Assembly (NCBI GenBank): GCA_937926215.1
Contig: CALEYA010000041.1
Coordinates: forward strand, 1 to 42,276
Source: an uncultured Croceitalea sp.
Lineage (GTDB): Bacteria; Bacteroidota; Bacteroidia; Flavobacteriales; Flavobacteriaceae
DNA: 42,276 nt
Direction: 5' to 3'
In this document: positions 23,170-33,800 of the stretch, one piece after another
Numbering within the stretch: the stretch's first letter is position 1
Layout of the letters: every line of letters begins with the position of its first letter
The notes under the pieces: generated by a model
Seen by the model: the letters and a program-made list of their open reading frames with translations, nothing else
Told to the model about the DNA's origin: nothing
The model's database searches: none
Translations under genes and position numbers: made by a program

Positions 23170-24669
23170 ATGAAAAACAAAATTCTGTTTATCGTAACCC
23201 TAGTAGTCGTATTTTTATTGGGCTTGCTCGCCTCAAGCATCATCAATAGAAAGAGTGAAGCAAAATACCAATATGTACCCCAAGTAGCTATTAGTGAAAA
23301 TGAACCTCGCAATGAGGAATGGGGAAAAAACTACCCAAGGGAATACCAATCATTCTTACAAACTTCCGAGACCTCCTTTGCTTCTTTTCAAGGTGGTTCC
23401 GCCATGCGCGATGTGCTTGAAGAAGACCCCAGATTGGTCGTATTGTTTGCGGGATACGGTTTCTCTAAGGATTACAATCAAGGCCGCGGTCACTTTTATG
23501 CTATAGATGATATACGGAACACGTTGCGGACCGGTGGCCCTAAAGGCCCGGGCGACGGACCTATGCCCGCTACCTGTTGGACCTGTAAAAGTCCGGATGT
23601 TCCCCGTTTAATGAACGAAAAGGGAATTGCAGAATTCTACGATGGAAAATGGGCTGACAAAGGGTCTGAAATCGTAAACCCCATCGGCTGTGCGGATTGC
23701 CATGACCCTAACAATATGAAATTACGCATTACACGCCCAGCACTTGTGGAGGCTTTTGATGCTATGGGCAAGGACATCAACAAAGCGACCCACCAAGAGA
23801 TGCGTTCTTTGGTTTGTGCCCAATGCCATGTGGAATATTACTTTGACAAGAAGAAACCTGGTGCTGAGGGTACGCCATACCTAACTTTTCCTTGGAAGAA
23901 CGGGATGAACGTGGAAGCCATGGAAGAATACTACGATGAGATGGAATTTTCAGACTGGACGCATAAAATTAGCAAGGCCCCCATGTTAAAAGCGCAACAC
24001 CCAGGCTATGAAACCTATTTGACCGGAGTGCATGCCGATCGTGGTGTTTCTTGTGCGGATTGCCATATGCCATATAAAAGCGAAGGCGGACAGAAGTTTA
24101 CCGACCACCATTTGCAATCCCCTTTGAACAATATTGCCAATTCTTGTCAAGTCTGTCACAGACAAGAGGCAGATAAATTACGTGCCAATGTATACGAACG
24201 TCAACAAAAGGCGACCGAAAACAGATTGAAGTTGGAAGACTTATTGGTCAAATCCCATATTGAAGCCGGTAAAGCATGGGAGTTGGGCGCTACGGATGAT
24301 CAGATGCAACCCATACTTACGGATATCCGCCATGCCCAATGGCGTTGGGATTATGCAGCGGCAGCACATGGTGCCTCGTTTCATTCCCCGGTAGAAACGG
24401 CACGGGTTTTGGGTGGCGGCCTGAATATCGTACAAGAGGCCAGGGTAAAATTAGCCCGCTTATTGGCAACTTTAGGTTTTAACCAAGAAGTGCCCATGCC
24501 GGATATTGCATCCAAGGAAAAAGCACAAGAATTCATAGGTTTGGATATGGAAAAACTTATTAAGGAAAAAGAAGAGTTTAAAACCAATTTACTGCCCAAA
24601 TGGTTAGAAGAGGCCAAAGCCCGTGAGGATAAAATGGATTCCAAAGAAGTGAGCATGACCAACAAGTAG
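23170..24669 (+). CDS. nrfA: Pentahaem cytochrome c nitrite reductase
   Basis: NrfA reduces nitrite to ammonium with six electrons. The 499 residues match the family. The active-site haem motif is CWTCK (136-140), with Lys in place of His, and four CxxCH follow: CADCH (174-178), CAQCH (216-220), CADCH (295-299) and CQVCH (326-330). CAQCHVEYYF and the later H-containing segment around AAAHGASFHSP are family landmarks. The N-terminus (ILFIVTLVVVFLLGLLASS) may stay as an anchor or be cleaved. nrfH is 7 bp upstream; ccsBA follows by 48 bp. The set supports respiratory nitrite ammonification, or nitrite and NO detoxification, at low oxygen. Confidence 0.97.
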   Translation: MKNKILFIVTLVVVFLLGLLASSIINRKSEAKYQYVPQVAISENEPRNEEWGKNYPREYQSFLQTSETSFASFQGGSAMRDVLEEDPRLVVLFAGYGFSKDYNQGRGHFYAIDDIRNTLRTGGPKGPGDGPMPATCWTCKSPDVPRLMNEKGIAEFYDGKWADKGSEIVNPIGCADCHDPNNMKLRITRPALVEAFDAMGKDINKATHQEMRSLVCAQCHVEYYFDKKKPGAEGTPYLTFPWKNGMNVEAMEEYYDEMEFSDWTHKISKAPMLKAQHPGYETYLTGVHADRGVSCADCHMPYKSEGGQKFTDHHLQSPLNNIANSCQVCHRQEADKLRANVYERQQKATENRLKLEDLLVKSHIEAGKAWELGATDDQMQPILTDIRHAQWRWDYAAAAHGASFHSPVETARVLGGGLNIVQEARVKLARLLATLGFNQEVPMPDIASKEKAQEFIGLDMEKLIKEKEEFKTNLLPKWLEEAKAREDKMDSKEVSMTNK

Positions 24670-24717
24670 CCGATTTTAAACCCTTTTCTTTAAAGGCTTT
24701 TAAGCCGAACACTTTTC

Positions 24718-27700
24718 ATGAAACTAATCTACCGTATTTTTTCTTCGCCTGTATTGGCACTTGTTTTATTGTTGGTTTTTGCCATAGCCATGGGCACCGC
24801 TACCTTTATAGAAAACGATTTTGGGACCGCTACGGCATGGATAAAAGTGTATGACTCCAGCTGGTTTGAGTTGGTCATGTTGGGACTGGGCCTCTGTTTT
24901 GCGGCCAACATTTATAAATACAAACTTTGGAGAAAGGAAAAATGGGCCATCCTTCTTTTTCATATTGCTTTTATAGTAATCCTTTTAGGGGCCGGTATTA
25001 CCCGCTATACTTCCTATGGAGGTATTATGCGTATCAGGGAGGGCGCATCTTCTAATACCATTATTTCGGATAAAAATTATCTGCAAGTCCATATAACCAA
25101 TGGAAACCAGGTCAAGCATTTGGAAAGGGAGCTGTACTTTTCCCCTTTGACTAACAATGATTTTACGATCCAAACGGATTTGGAGGCTACCCCCATTACC
25201 ATTTCACATAAGGAATTTGTTGCCGATGCCATTCCAGAAATTATCAACGACCCAGAAAAAGGGATGCCTATATTGCAATTGGTGGTTACCTCTGGAAATG
25301 GTAGGGAAACCCTATTTCTAAAGAAAGGGGAGATTGAAGAAATAGGAAGCCATAAACATAAAATAGGCTTTGAGGCAGCGGGAGAAGATGTTATCAATCT
25401 TTTTGAAAAAGAAGGTGAGTTCCAGCTATTGGCGCCACATCAGCTCGACTTTTTTATCATGGCTGATCAAACTGCGGGTATTATCAAAGGTGACACCTTG
25501 CAACCCATGACCTTGAGGACTTTATACCGCTCCGGTGATTTATCTTTTGTGCCGCTATCTTTTCATGAATCTGGGCGTATTGATATCGTAAGCTCGGCAG
25601 AAAAACCAAAAGATAATGATAAGGTCAAAGATGATGCCTTGGTATTGAAGGTTCGGGTAAATGATGCCACGGAACAGGTGAACTTACTCTATCGTGACGG
25701 TTTTTTACCCACCACGCATGAGGTTACGGTAAATGGCACCAGCATTAGTTTATCGTATGGTGCCAAGCCCATTGAAACCCCTTTTTCCGTACAGTTGAAC
25801 GACTTTCAGTTGGAACGGTATCCGGGTTCTGAGAGTCCGTCCGCTTATGCCAGTGAGGTGACTGTTTTGGATGAAGATACTAAAATGCCTTTCCGCATTT
25901 TTATGAACAATGTTTTGGATTATGGCGGATTTCGTTTTTATCAAGCCAGCTACGACACCGACGAAAAAGGCACGGTTTTATCCGTTAACCATGATGTCTT
26001 GGGTACCAATGTTACCTATGCGGGGTATTTTTTAATGATGATAGGCATGTTCTTCACCCTTTTTGGCAAGGGTTCCCATTTTAGCACCATCAATAAAAAA
26101 TTGAAAAAATTGAAAGCGAAAAAAGCGGTTACTGTGCTATTACTCATCGGGGCGATGAATGCAGCTCTTCATGCGCAACAGGCAAAGGATGCTATTTCGA
26201 TACCCGATTTAGTAAGACAACAAGTCATTGAGGAGCAGCACGCGGCACTCTTTGGACGTTTGATGGTTCAAGATTTGGATGGGAGGATAAAACCCGTCAA
26301 TACCTTGGCTTCCGAATTTTTGCGTAAAGTATCCCGTAAACCCTATTTTAAATACAAGGGTGATAATGATGAGGTTCAAATGGATGCCAATCAGGTATTC
26401 TTGGCCATGCATGTATCTCCGGGAGCTTGGCAACAGATTCCCATCATAAAAATAGACGCGGAGAAGGGCGGCAGTTTTTTTGATGCGCTAAAGATTACGG
26501 ATGAGGGGTTGATCGCTTTTGATGATTTAATAAACCCCGGTGGGGATTATGTGTTTTCAAAAGTAGCGGAAGAAGCCAATGCAAAGAAACCTGCGGAGCA
26601 TAATGAATTTGATAAGGAAGTGCTCAAGGTAGACGAACGATTTAATATTTTGTTCAATATTTTTTCAGGCAATTATTTAAAGATTTATCCCAATAGTCTT
26701 GACAAGAAGGATACGTGGTATAGTTACACGCATCATTTTAAGGATTTCCCGGCAGAGGACGCCCGTTTTGTACAAACCATAACCACATCTTATTTTAATG
26801 ATATAGCGGCCAAAAAATGGGTGGCGGCAACAGAGAAGTTATCGTATATCAATACCTACCAAAGTACCTTGGGAAAGGCCATTATTCCTAACACTCAACG
26901 AGTAGAGGCAGAGTTGTGGTACAATGAAATGAACCTTAACTTTTGGTTGTTTCAAGTGTTTTTCACTTTGGGATTTGTATTGCTTGCGTTGGCCTTAGCT
27001 AAAATATTTGTGCAAAAACGTTTTATGGACGCACTATGGAACGTGCTGGTTATTCTTTCCCTAATCAGCTTTCTAATTTTTACAGGAAACATAGTGCTAC
27101 GCTGGTATGTAGCACAACATGCTCCTTGGAGTAACGGTTACGAAATGTTGGTCTTTGTAGCATGGGTTTTAATGCTCTGCGGATTAATGACTTTTAGAAA
27201 ATCAGACTTTTCTCTGCCTTTAGCAACCCTGTTTACAGGCTCTCTGTTGTTCGTTAGTTACTTGGACTGGTTAAGTCCGGAGATTACCAACTTAATGCCT
27301 GTATTGAAATCCTTTTGGCTTAAGGTACATGTTGCTACCATTGTTAGCAGTTATGCTCCCTTGGCCTTGTCTGCGGTTTTGGGTTTTATGGTTTTGGTTT
27401 TGATGATTATAGAAACCAAAAAATCCAAGGAAGCTATAGCGATTCGCATTAAAGAGCTCACTTATATTAACGAAATATCGATGACGATTGGCTTGTTTGT
27501 TTTGGCTGTGGGTACTTTCCTTGGTGGTGTTTGGGCCAACGAATCTTGGGGCCGCTACTGGGCTTGGGACCCAAAGGAGACTTGGGCCTTGATTTCCATA
27601 ATTGTTTATGCTGTCGTATTGCACCTTCGTTTTGTTCCTGCCTTAAAAGGTCGATATACCTTAAATGTGGCCAGCGTTTTTGCTTTTGGTTCTATTATTA

Positions 27701-27861
27701 TGACCTCTTTCGGTGTGAACTACTATTTATCGGGATTACACAGCTACGCAGCAGGAGACCCTGTACCTGTACCTAAGTTTATTTATGTTTTGATTGCCGT
27801 GGTAGTATTGGTATCAATAACGGCTTATCTAAAAAGAAAACACTTTTTTGTTCGCAAGTAG
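24718..27861 (+). CDS. ccsBA: CcsBA (ResB-ResC fusion) system II cytochrome c synthase
   Basis: 1047 residues. The first 460 are ResB/CcsB-like, with membrane segments near the start (SSPVLALVLLLVFAIAMGTATFIENDFG) and a large periplasmic domain. A second periplasmic region of about 250 residues follows (around 490-740). The rest is CcsA/ResC-like with many membrane segments and the haem-handling motif WGRYWAWDPKETW (WAWDPKETW at 948-956). Such fused proteins carry haem across the membrane and attach it to CxxCH. NrfA needs attachment at CWTCK as well, and no separate lyase is present, so this enzyme may do both. The stop directly abuts the stop of the convergent gene. Confidence 0.95.
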   Translation: MKLIYRIFSSPVLALVLLLVFAIAMGTATFIENDFGTATAWIKVYDSSWFELVMLGLGLCFAANIYKYKLWRKEKWAILLFHIAFIVILLGAGITRYTSYGGIMRIREGASSNTIISDKNYLQVHITNGNQVKHLERELYFSPLTNNDFTIQTDLEATPITISHKEFVADAIPEIINDPEKGMPILQLVVTSGNGRETLFLKKGEIEEIGSHKHKIGFEAAGEDVINLFEKEGEFQLLAPHQLDFFIMADQTAGIIKGDTLQPMTLRTLYRSGDLSFVPLSFHESGRIDIVSSAEKPKDNDKVKDDALVLKVRVNDATEQVNLLYRDGFLPTTHEVTVNGTSISLSYGAKPIETPFSVQLNDFQLERYPGSESPSAYASEVTVLDEDTKMPFRIFMNNVLDYGGFRFYQASYDTDEKGTVLSVNHDVLGTNVTYAGYFLMMIGMFFTLFGKGSHFSTINKKLKKLKAKKAVTVLLLIGAMNAALHAQQAKDAISIPDLVRQQVIEEQHAALFGRLMVQDLDGRIKPVNTLASEFLRKVSRKPYFKYKGDNDEVQMDANQVFLAMHVSPGAWQQIPIIKIDAEKGGSFFDALKITDEGLIAFDDLINPGGDYVFSKVAEEANAKKPAEHNEFDKEVLKVDERFNILFNIFSGNYLKIYPNSLDKKDTWYSYTHHFKDFPAEDARFVQTITTSYFNDIAAKKWVAATEKLSYINTYQSTLGKAIIPNTQRVEAELWYNEMNLNFWLFQVFFTLGFVLLALALAKIFVQKRFMDALWNVLVILSLISFLIFTGNIVLRWYVAQHAPWSNGYEMLVFVAWVLMLCGLMTFRKSDFSLPLATLFTGSLLFVSYLDWLSPEITNLMPVLKSFWLKVHVATIVSSYAPLALSAVLGFMVLVLMIIETKKSKEAIAIRIKELTYINEISMTIGLFVLAVGTFLGGVWANESWGRYWAWDPKETWALISIIVYAVVLHLRFVPALKGRYTLNVASVFAFGSIIMTSFGVNYYLSGLHSYAAGDPVPVPKFIYVLIAVVVLVSITAYLKRKHFFVRK

Positions 27862-29433
27862 CTAAAACCTGTATCCAAGTTGTGCTGTTAATTGCTGCCT
27901 GCCTCCAATACCCAATTGTACCATAAAATCCCAATGTTTACCAAAGCCTTTATTGACTCCAAATAGTGCGTTCCATTGTGTGGGAATAAAATTCACATTA
28001 TAGCGTAAGATATTCCCATCTTCCAATTCAAAAAAGCCTGATACATCTGAATCATAAAATTGACCCATACTCCCTGCAAACACATTGAGATTGTTGGGAA
28101 ATCGATAGCCAGCTAAAAGCACATAGGCATTTGCGGTTGTTGTAGTATTGGCCTCCTCCACACTTGCCCTGATAAATTGATAGGTGCCACTTGCAAAGAC
28201 ATCTCCTATACCACCACCAAGGGTAACGGCACCGCCTATTATATTTGCACTTACATCTATATTTAGGGGCAATGATTGTGGGATATCACCAGGACTTAAC
28301 CCTAAAAAAGGCGCCAAGTCCACGATACCTTGCCTAAATTCCGGATCTAGATTGAAATTCCCCGCTACGGTATTATCCGCTCTTCCTATAATCCCCGACA
28401 CATTTAAAAAAGGGAAAATCCAAACATCGGGTCGCACAAAATAGGTATTTGTGGTTTGCACAATATTGGAGCTTTCCAAATCGAACAGCGAGCTTAAATC
28501 CGCTAATTCTCCATCTCCAAAACCAACACTGATTCCTTGAAAATCCAAATCGTCATCTTGGGAATGCACTATAACGTTTATGCCAACCGGTCTTGGTAAT
28601 CCAAACCCAAGTTTTGTAGCGGGCTTTCCAAAAATTGGCAGCCCCCAACCCAAGGTCACGTTAACGGTATCTACAACTTTCTCAGTATCAAAAAAAGCGG
28701 AAGAGCTTGGTTTTCCCGCCCAAGAAACCCTGGTTCCATTGGGAGTTGTGTAATCTGCTGTTTTATAAGTAAATTCAAAATTTTGACCTTTTACGGTATA
28801 ACTCTCTTTAATTTCGGAAATTATATATCCTTTTAGTTCCGTGACCCTTTGATAATATACAATACGTTTAAAATTTTCCTTGCCTTCGGAAAGTTTTTTT
28901 AAACTACTTAATTCAATTTTTTCTAAAATGCCATTCGAAATAAAAATTTGACCATCATACTTTTTAATATCCTTTAATTCAGGTTCGATATTGTTTTTAG
29001 AGTACCGGTAACCAAAAACAATTTCTTGCGAATCGGACCTTACTAATTTTAAAGAGGATTCATCGTATAAATTACTTCTTGAAAGTCGACTAAGTTTATG
29101 ACTTTTTTCAATCGCTTTTTTCAACGACTTTAAATCTGATTTTGAGAATTGTCCTTGTTCTATCAAAAAACGAATATCCTTACCATCTTTATAAGATGGA
29201 TCATAAACGATTTGGGTCTTATAAGTTCCATTTCCTTGCACATTCCCTATTTCGATTTCTAAATTTTGCACAAAACTACCTTCTTGTAAAAGTACACTTG
29301 CGGCCGCATCGAGAATTTTAGGTGAAATTCCATATTCAGCAAGATAGGAGCTATTTAACGGGCTTTCTTCTTGAGCACTTGCGTTCCAAAAAAGTATGAG
29401 GCCCAGGCTTACAAAAAAGAGATGTTTTTTCAT
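27862..29433 (-). CDS. Large outer-membrane barrel-like protein, last gene of the efflux operon
   Basis: 523 residues with a signal peptide (HLFFVSLGLILFWNASAQ). The first 200 residues are mixed and charged (VQNLEIEIGNVQGNGTYKTQ, LKKAIEKSHKLSR); the rest is strand-rich with Gly-Asp turns (LGWGLPIFGKPATKLGFGLP, ISVGFGDGELADL, ASGTYQFIRASV) and ends QLTAQLGYRF with terminal Phe, a barrel-assembly signal. I do not recognise the family. It starts 18 bp after the K+ channel gene stop, so it is probably co-transcribed. Its 3' end touches ccsBA with no spacer. Confidence 0.6.
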   Translation of the reverse strand: MKKHLFFVSLGLILFWNASAQEESPLNSSYLAEYGISPKILDAAASVLLQEGSFVQNLEIEIGNVQGNGTYKTQIVYDPSYKDGKDIRFLIEQGQFSKSDLKSLKKAIEKSHKLSRLSRSNLYDESSLKLVRSDSQEIVFGYRYSKNNIEPELKDIKKYDGQIFISNGILEKIELSSLKKLSEGKENFKRIVYYQRVTELKGYIISEIKESYTVKGQNFEFTYKTADYTTPNGTRVSWAGKPSSSAFFDTEKVVDTVNVTLGWGLPIFGKPATKLGFGLPRPVGINVIVHSQDDDLDFQGISVGFGDGELADLSSLFDLESSNIVQTTNTYFVRPDVWIFPFLNVSGIIGRADNTVAGNFNLDPEFRQGIVDLAPFLGLSPGDIPQSLPLNIDVSANIIGGAVTLGGGIGDVFASGTYQFIRASVEEANTTTTANAYVLLAGYRFPNNLNVFAGSMGQFYDSDVSGFFELEDGNILRYNVNFIPTQWNALFGVNKGFGKHWDFMVQLGIGGRQQLTAQLGYRF

Positions 29434-29451
29434 TTTCGTACGTTTAATAAT

Positions 29452-30135
29452 TTAGTTTTTCAAGTTGGTTTTGTTTTGATTGATAAATTTCCCCACAACT
29501 ACTGCGGTCACAATAACAAGATAGAACTGTCCTACAAGTCCGATTAAAATACTTGCTTTTTGTGCCAAAGGGGTAAGCGGTGTCATATCGCCGTAACCTA
29601 TGGTCAACAAGGTGATAAAACTAAAATACATCAGTTGCTCCGTTAGGGTGTTGGGATGTGATTCTTGCATGTTCAAAAGGCCACCCCCAAAGGAGTCTGG
29701 GTTGGTTAATTCAATGGCCATGTAAACGTAAAACCCTATTAAGCCGAGACATATAAACCCACTTGCCATACCTAAGATTACTTTTTTATCCACCGTTGCG
29801 GATTGCCAAACCTGCTTGATGATCTCATAGGTAACCGCCAAATAAAAAGCAAAGTAGATCCCAAATTGTATATAACTGGTAAAGAGCGTCATTTCACCAT
29901 GGGCTTGGGCAAGACCAAAAATAATACTGCTGGCAATTAACAAAACCAAAAAGAACCAAAACAGTTCCTTACGCTTTGAAATTAAAAGGATACCCGCAAT
30001 TAGGTTAAGCAAGAATAAAATGGGCGCGATACTTTTATCAAAGATTTCCCCGGGAATGAACAGCGACCCAAACAGTACTGCCAATTGGGTGATAAAGAAA
30101 AAATCAAATCGTATAGTATAAAGTCTATCTTTCAT
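29452..30135 (-). CDS. Two-pore-helix (Ion_trans_2) potassium channel family protein
   Basis: 227 residues with about six hydrophobic segments. The K+ selectivity filter is explicit: YFSFITLLTIGYGDMTPLTP, with TIGYGD, placed between the last two membrane helices. The C-terminus is short (FINQNKTNLKN), so no RCK domain or voltage-sensor arginines are present. It would conduct K+ through the inner membrane. It is wedged between two outer-membrane barrel genes (gaps of 4 and 18 bp) at the tail of an RND efflux operon, an unusual place. The membrane topology with four helices before the pore resembles other bacterial potassium channel family proteins. Confidence 0.85.
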   Translation of the reverse strand: MKDRLYTIRFDFFFITQLAVLFGSLFIPGEIFDKSIAPILFLLNLIAGILLISKRKELFWFFLVLLIASSIIFGLAQAHGEMTLFTSYIQFGIYFAFYLAVTYEIIKQVWQSATVDKKVILGMASGFICLGLIGFYVYMAIELTNPDSFGGGLLNMQESHPNTLTEQLMYFSFITLLTIGYGDMTPLTPLAQKASILIGLVGQFYLVIVTAVVVGKFINQNKTNLKN

Positions 30136-30139
30136 TTTG

Positions 30140-30853
30140 CTAGAATGTGTATCCTATTTTAATTCCATATCGAAAAGCGATGAGCCTTAATTCCGTCCTT
30201 TGATTTCCGTTAATTTCAAAATCCGGATCTATAAGGTCAACGATCCCAAGTCGCTTTAAGGCATCCGTTAGATCATCGTAAAAAGCTTGGGGCACCGGAG
30301 TTACTTCATTTAGCTCCAAAGTATTAAAACTAAGCCCGGGGCCTGCAATAATGAAATCGATAAAGAATCGTTTGTTCAAGTTTAGTTTATAGCCAACCTC
30401 CAATCCGGGATTGAAAGTTTGCAAGCTAGCATCGATAAGGATTTCGCTTGCTTGATTATCCACGGCAGTATAGATACCGGCGATATCCCCTTTCCGTTTT
30501 TGGAATCGGAAATATGCTCCTGCATAAAAACCCATAAGCCCACTATGGGATTTTTGAAAATACCAGCGGAATTCAGGAATTAATTTGATGCCTTTAAAAT
30601 CAAACTCGTTTGTCACGAATCTATCGAAATCAATAGAAGAAATATCAAGATTGCCTGATGAGAATTTATAACCCGTTGACAAGCTTACTGAAAAACGATG
30701 TCCTACTTCACGTTCATATTGAATCTGATACGTGCCCGCCCATGGTAATAAGGGATCAATACTTATATGGTTTTTATTTGTTCCTTCTTGCGCAATACCA
30801 AAAGCGGTATGCACTAATAGCAACAAAATCAACATGTGATTTGGTGTTCTCAT
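30140..30853 (-). CDS. DUF3575-like outer-membrane protein
   Basis: 237 residues with a signal peptide (NHMLILLLLVHTAFGIAQ). The pattern HISIDPLLPWAGTYQIQYER near the start, LIPEFRWYFQKS, GFYAGAYFRFQKR, LEVGYKLNLNKRFFIDFIIAGPG and a last strand IKIGYTF is that of the small DUF3575 barrels of Bacteroidota. It lies 18 bp after the RND pump gene and 4 bp before the K+ channel gene. The function is unknown; membership in the efflux operon suggests an envelope role. Confidence 0.7.
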   Translation of the reverse strand: MRTPNHMLILLLLVHTAFGIAQEGTNKNHISIDPLLPWAGTYQIQYEREVGHRFSVSLSTGYKFSSGNLDISSIDFDRFVTNEFDFKGIKLIPEFRWYFQKSHSGLMGFYAGAYFRFQKRKGDIAGIYTAVDNQASEILIDASLQTFNPGLEVGYKLNLNKRFFIDFIIAGPGLSFNTLELNEVTPVPQAFYDDLTDALKRLGIVDLIDPDFEINGNQRTELRLIAFRYGIKIGYTF

Positions 30854-30871
30854 TTCCCATAACCATTTGGG

Positions 30872-33800
30872 TTATTCCAAAAGTGCCTTATTAAACTGAT
30901 ACCCTTTATAATCCACTTTATACAATACGCTATAAAAAGCGGGTATAAACAATAAGGTAATTACTGTTCCAAATAAGAGTCCGACCATAATGGTCACGGC
31001 CATGGGCTCCCAGGTTTCCCCTCCGCCCAAATACAAGGGTATTAAGCCCAATACTGTAGTAAAGGTGGCCAATAATATGGGTCGAAAACGCTGCAAGCAG
31101 GCCGCGATAATCGCATCCTGTGGTTTTCGTTTGATTTCGTTCTCCTCAATCTCTATCCGATCCACCAGTACTATTGCGTTGTTGATTACGATTCCCGCAA
31201 GGGAAATAACACCCAAAAAGGCCATAAACCCAAAAGGAACATTAAAAATCAATAATCCCAACACCATACCGATAACCCCTAGGGGAATGGTACAAACGAT
31301 CATAGCCATCTTACGGAAAGAGTTAAACTGGATGATCAATAGCATGACAATGATAAAAGCGGATAAGGGCAGGTAGCTGGCTACCGCACCCATATTTTCT
31401 GCCGTAGTCTCTGCATCACCACCCAAGTTATAACTGTAACCGGCGCCCCAGCTCGCTGCCTGTTCCTCTAACCAAGGGGTAATTTGGGCCGTAATTGCGG
31501 AAGCATTGCCATCTGCCGTCAATTCGCTTGACACGTTGATGGTACGTGTTAAATTCAATCGCTTTACACGGGTATATTGCCATTGCGGAACAATGGAGGC
31601 CACCTGGAGTAGGGGCACACTTTTTCCGGAACTTTGGGCATAAATATTCAGGGTTTCCAAAGAAGCCAGAGACTGCTGTTTGCTTTGGTCGCTTAACATA
31701 ACAATGGGAATGGACTTGTCGTCCTCCCTGTATTCACCGGTGCTAAAACCATCCAATACGGTCTGTAAGGATGTTGCTATGTCTTGATTGGTTACCCCTG
31801 CCAGTTGCGCTTTATTCTGGTCGATATCAATGATGAATTTCTTTCCTTTTGGTCCCCAATCATCCTTGATGTTTTTGGTGCCGGCAATACTGAACAACTT
31901 GGTTTTTATGGTTTGCGATATATCCGCTAATTTACTGGGGTCATCCCCAGAAACTTTTATTTCAATAGGTGTTCCACCGCCCCCGGAACCTAAAAGACCT
32001 ACTTTGATGTCCGCATTGGGAAAAGACGAAAAACTGAAAGAATCCAATTTTCTGACCATCTCATTGTTTACCAAGAAATTGGTAGTATTTATAAGGATAT
32101 GTGCATAATTGGAATTCGCTTCGTCAGGATTGTACCCCAAATCATAGGCCGAAGGACCTTCGCCGATATAAGCGGACCAATCCACAATACCATCGGCATT
32201 GTTCTCATTGACCTTAAGCTCTCTGGTCATAAATGCCTCAATTGCAGCAACCATCTCTTGGGTACGCTCAATTTTAGTCCCCTCTGGAAGGTTGATGTCC
32301 GCAGTGATCATATTACGATCACTGTCCGGAAAGAATACGAAAGCCAATAATCCAAACCCTAAAATGGATAAAAAGAACATACCCACAATAGCAAAAAGAA
32401 CGGTTCGCTTCCAGTTAAGGGCAACCAATATCAAATCTTTGTATTTGGATTTTAAGCCATTGATCAAACGGTCAAGAAAACTTACTTTCCCTTCTTCTTG
32501 TTTTTTCACTTTTAGGAAGAACACACAGAATAGGGTAATAATACTTAAGGCGATGATCCATGAAGATAGCAAAGCGATGGTAATGACAACAAAAATGGGT
32601 CCCATAATATCGCCCATAACGGATTCTGCCATATAAAACGATAAGAAGGCCGCCGAAGTGGTCAAGGTAGAGATCAGTAAGGGCGTAAAAAGTTCGGAGC
32701 AAGAATCTATGGCCGCTTTTTTGACATCCACGCCATTTTCCATTTTTACCATAACGGACTCCGCCACCACGATACCATTATCCACCATCATGCCCAAAGC
32801 CATGATCAAGGCTGCTAAAGTGATTTGATTCAATCCAACATCGATCAAGCCCATTACAAATAGGGTGGTAATCGTAACAATGGGGATCAAACTGGCAATG
32901 ACCAAACCTGTTCTCAATCCTAGGAAAAACAACATTACAATGAGCACTATGGTTATGGATTGCAGAAGGTTACCCACAAAATCACTGATTTTTGTATCGA
33001 TATAACTGTCTATGGAGGCCAATCTGTTCGCTTCTAGTCCTACCGGAAGTTTTTCGCGCCACTCATTAAGAACAACATCGAGTTCTTCCCCTAATTTAAT
33101 GATATTGGCTCCCTTTTTTAGGGAAACATGGAGCGATAGCGCATCTTTACCGTTGATCCGTACAATTTGGGTGGGTGGGTTGATATATCCTTTTCGAACG
33201 TTGGTAATATCCTTTAAAGGAACCACCTGCCCGCCGTCCCCAACGGGAATCAGCATTTCTTCGATATCGGAAACGTCATTAAAATTCCCTGTAGGTTCTA
33301 GGATAATACGCTCGTCCCCTACATTGATTTGCCCCCCGGAGCTTAAAATATTGGTATTCCCTATCAAGCCTTGCAAGCGGTTGGAGGTTAACCCAAAGCT
33401 CTTCAATTTCGTGTTGTCAAATTCTACGAATACACGCTCTTCTTGATCTCCGTTGATTTCCACTTTTGCGGCATCGGGCAATTTGATCAGATCATCGCGC
33501 ATATCATCGGCAAAGGTTTTCATTTCGGTAAAAGAATAGCCATCGCTGGTGAGGCCTACCGCAATTCCAAAAACCTCACCAATGCCATCGTCCTTAAGTT
33601 GGGGTTGTACACCGGTAGGTAGTCCTTGAATGCTACTTAATTTTCTTCGAAGACGATCCCAAACCGCTTGTAACTCTTCCGGCTTTGTTTGCATCACCAA
33701 TTCTACTTGAACAATAGAAAGGCCCGTTCTTGAAGTACTCGTAACCTTCTTTAGTTCGGGCAATTCTTGGGCTACTTTTTCAATTTTATCCGTAACCAAT

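Noticed and set aside
30990-32636. Series of plus-strand ORFs (128, 106, 83 and 145 residues)
   Set aside because: All overlap the RND pump gene, which has full-length family similarity.
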